A DNA stretch of 14,895 nucleotides, from contig CAYUPI010000096.1 in assembly GCA_964446585.1 (NCBI GenBank), forward strand, positions 1 to 14,895. The letters are read 5' to 3'. The stretch is from CAYUPI01 sp964446585 (GTDB lineage: Bacteria; Verrucomicrobiota; Verrucomicrobiia; Limisphaerales; UBA8199). Below the pieces are notes generated by a model. The model was not told the origin of the DNA. It was given only the letters and a program-made list of their open reading frames with translations, and searched no databases. This document shows positions 13,325 through 14,895 of this stretch, in pieces (positions within the stretch are counted from its first letter, which is position 1; every line of letters starts with the position of its first letter). Made by a program: the position numbers and the translations under genes.

Positions 13325-14895
13325 TCAGGGATTGGCCGGTGCAACAAATACACGATACATTCGGCTGGGGAGTGACAATGGCTTGCTATCCGTCTTGGGT
13401 GGGCCGTCGTCGTACACCTGCGTCCGCGTGGCATTGGCAGTTATCGAAGGCGTCGCAGCCTTCCAGGTCGCCATATTGTCATCGCTGTAAATGAGGGTGT
13501 AAACCCGGCCCGGAACCGAGGCGAACTCGATCACGAACCGCGGATCGCCGGCGATGCGCAAGTCCAGGAAGGCGCGGTCGATCGGCACGCCTGCCGCCGC
13601 GTTTGTGCCGGACAAGCTGGGCAGCACCGCTTGCGCTTCGAGTGTGTTTGTGAATGGCTTCCGGTCGCCATCGTAAAACTCCAGAATGATATGGACGGTT
13701 TGGCCCGGGTCCAGCGGCGCATTGTACTGAACGTACGGCCGACCGCCGTTCGTGCCTGTGGCGTTGTAGAGATACACGTTCGTGCGCAGACCGGCGACAA
13801 GCAAGCGCACGGCCGCGGCAGTGGCGTCGCCCGTATTCGTTACTGTCACGTTCTGCTCGAAGAGGCCCGTCTGCGGATTGAAGACGTTCGTGCCCGACAT
13901 GATTCCGAATTGGGGCGCTGTCACCACGACGAATACTGTCCCCGTGCCGGTCCCGCCCAGGCCGTCCGCAATAACGTAGAAGAAGGAATCGGTGCCTGAG
14001 TAATTTGTGGGTGGTAGGAAGGTCAGGTTCGTGGCTGTCGCCGTAATCGTGCCACCGTGCGCACTATTTGTGCTCACGAAAGAGACGGTCAATGCATCGC
14101 CGTCGAGATCATAATCGTTGGTCAACAACAGGCTGAACGGCACCGTCAGTGGAACACCCTGCACTGCAGTGACGTTGTCATTAACCGCGACCGGCGCGCG
14201 GTTGACGTTGGTAATGCTCAGGCTCACCGTCGCCACTCCCGAGTTAGTCAGTCCATCATTGGCTCGATACGTGAAACTGTCCGCTCCGTAGTAATTGCTC
14301 ACCGGCGTGTAGGTGAACCCGCCATTGGCTGCCAGACTCAATGTCCCATGCGCCGGACCGGTCACCAATACCGCCGTCAGCGGGTCCACGTCCGCATCCG
14401 TATCGTTGCTCAACACACCCGGGCTGCTCACCGTCAGCGACGAGTTCTTGTTCAATCCGTAGCTGTCGTCATTGGCCACCGGCGCCCGGTTGACGTTGGT
14501 AATCGTCAAGCTCACCGTCGCCACCCCCGAGTTGGTCAGTCCGTCATTGGCCCGATACGTGAAACTGTCCGCTCCGTAGTAATTGCTCACCGGCGTGTAG
14601 GTGAACCCGCCATTGGCTGCCAGACTCAATGTCCCATGCGCCGGACCGGTCACCAATACCGCCGTCAGCGGGTCCACGTCCGCATCCGTATCATTGCTCA
14701 ACACACCCGGGCTGCTCACCGTCAGCGACGAGTTCTTGTTCAATCCGTAGCTGTCGTCGTTGGCCACCGGTGCACGGTTGACATTGGTGATCGTCAGGCT
14801 CACCGTCGCCACTCCTGAGTTGGTCAGTCCGTCATTGGCCCGATACGTGAAACTGTCCGCTCCGTAGTAATTGCTCACTGGCGTATAAGTGAATC
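13325..14895 (-). CDS. Cadherin-like (VCBS/Big_9-type) repeat surface protein, C-terminal part
   Basis: The frame is open from the right edge to a TGA at 13325, so at least 522 residues are visible and the N-terminus is missing. Counting from the codon at 14878 as residue 1 (a GTG inside the repeat, not a true start), residues 1-96 and 97-192 are two identical repeats. Their motifs are NRAPVANDDSYG, GVLSNDTDADVDPLT, GPAHGTLSLAANGGFTYTP and NYYGADSFTYRANDG, typical of calcium-binding cadherin-like domains. A third, diverged repeat runs from about 193 to 325. Then comes a beta-sandwich with VTVTNTGDATAAAVRLLV, and a C-terminal module (GRVYTLIYSDDNMATWKAA, ending YRVFVAPANP) like those closing many large verrucomicrobial exported proteins. 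It is probably a secreted or surface adhesin. No LPXTG, PEP-CTERM or type IX signal is visible. Confidence 0.88.
   Translation of the reverse strand, partial: FTYTPVSNYYGADSFTYRANDGLTNSGVATVSLTITNVNRAPVANDDSYGLNKNSSLTVSSPGVLSNDTDADVDPLTAVLVTGPAHGTLSLAANGGFTYTPVSNYYGADSFTYRANDGLTNSGVATVSLTITNVNRAPVANDDSYGLNKNSSLTVSSPGVLSNDTDADVDPLTAVLVTGPAHGTLSLAANGGFTYTPVSNYYGADSFTYRANDGLTNSGVATVSLSITNVNRAPVAVNDNVTAVQGVPLTVPFSLLLTNDYDLDGDALTVSFVSTNSAHGGTITATATNLTFLPPTNYSGTDSFFYVIADGLGGTGTGTVFVVVTAPQFGIMSGTNVFNPQTGLFEQNVTVTNTGDATAAAVRLLVAGLRTNVYLYNATGTNGGRPYVQYNAPLDPGQTVHIILEFYDGDRKPFTNTLEAQAVLPSLSGTNAAAGVPIDRAFLDLRIAGDPRFVIEFASVPGRVYTLIYSDDNMATWKAATPSITANATRTQVYDDGPPKTDSKPLSLPSRMYRVFVAPANP
14303..14590 (-). 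repeat. 288-bp tandem repeat, copy 2
   Basis: This unit encodes 96 residues identical to those of the neighbouring unit at 14591-14878. By eye nine bases differ and all the changes are synonymous. The following 117 bases (14186-14302) begin a third copy that soon diverges. Confidence 0.9.
14591..14878 (-). repeat. 288-bp tandem repeat, copy 1
   Basis: This is the upstream partner of the unit at 14303-14590, about 97 percent identical. The last 17 bases of the window (14879-14895) encode the end (FTYTP) of a further, more diverged unit, so the array continues outside the window. Confidence 0.9.

Noticed and set aside
12348..13490. 380-codon open frame on the plus strand
   Set aside because: It is antisense to the outer-membrane barrel gene, which has a signal peptide and a C-terminal Phe; the plus-strand product looks like a shadow.
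14057..14818. 253-codon plus-strand frame with internal His/Arg-rich repeats
   Set aside because: Its repeats are only the reverse complement of the 288-bp cadherin-like repeats.

Overview
The window looks like chromosomal DNA from a high-GC Gram-negative bacterium, most likely a verrucomicrobium (Pedosphaera/Limisphaerales-like) or a close PVC-group relative. The evidence is indirect: a long exported cadherin-like repeat protein with a YTLIYSDDNMATW-type C-terminal domain, a secreted PQQ-like propeller carrying EF-hands, a Pro/Ala/Lys-rich MADN... protein, an A(A/C)TCNT hexamer array and a short SQLSNLKF-type low-complexity patch. No marker gene fixes the taxon. Every supported gene lies on the minus strand, so transcription runs from high to low coordinates. 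No gap between genes exceeds about 215 bases. I saw no tRNA, rRNA, CRISPR array, insertion sequence or phage gene.

In transcription order, the right end (14895-12270) encodes cell-envelope proteins. The C-terminal part of a large cadherin-like repeat protein, cut by the window edge, is followed after 8 nt by an outer-membrane beta-barrel protein. Next is a 3-hydroxyisobutyrate-dehydrogenase-family oxidoreductase (12056-11169), with its own candidate promoter and a weak hairpin behind it.

From 11071 to 3049 lies a tightly packed run. A membrane-anchored PQQ-like/EF-hand propeller overlaps an FdhF/YdeP-type molybdopterin oxidoreductase by 4 nt (GTGA). Then come fdhD (formate dehydrogenase sulfurtransferase), holB (DNA polymerase III delta' subunit), an O-antigen-ligase-like membrane protein and aroQ (type II 3-dehydroquinase). 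The first three genes make a coherent redox module; the last three are a housekeeping and envelope mixture.

The left part holds accB-accC (acetyl-CoA carboxylase biotin carrier and biotin carboxylase). Ahead of it is a 212-nt leader with a good sigma70-type promoter and a terminator-like hairpin plus U-tract between promoter and start codon, which is a candidate attenuator. Then come a small RRM RNA-binding protein and, at the edge, the N-terminus of an unrecognised Pro/Ala-rich protein whose promoter sits just below a six-unit hexamer array and a perfect 20-bp palindrome.

The most interesting items are the accBC leader, the fusion of an unrecognised small domain to an exported propeller through an internal signal-like segment, and the 288-bp tandem repeats whose nine differences are all synonymous.
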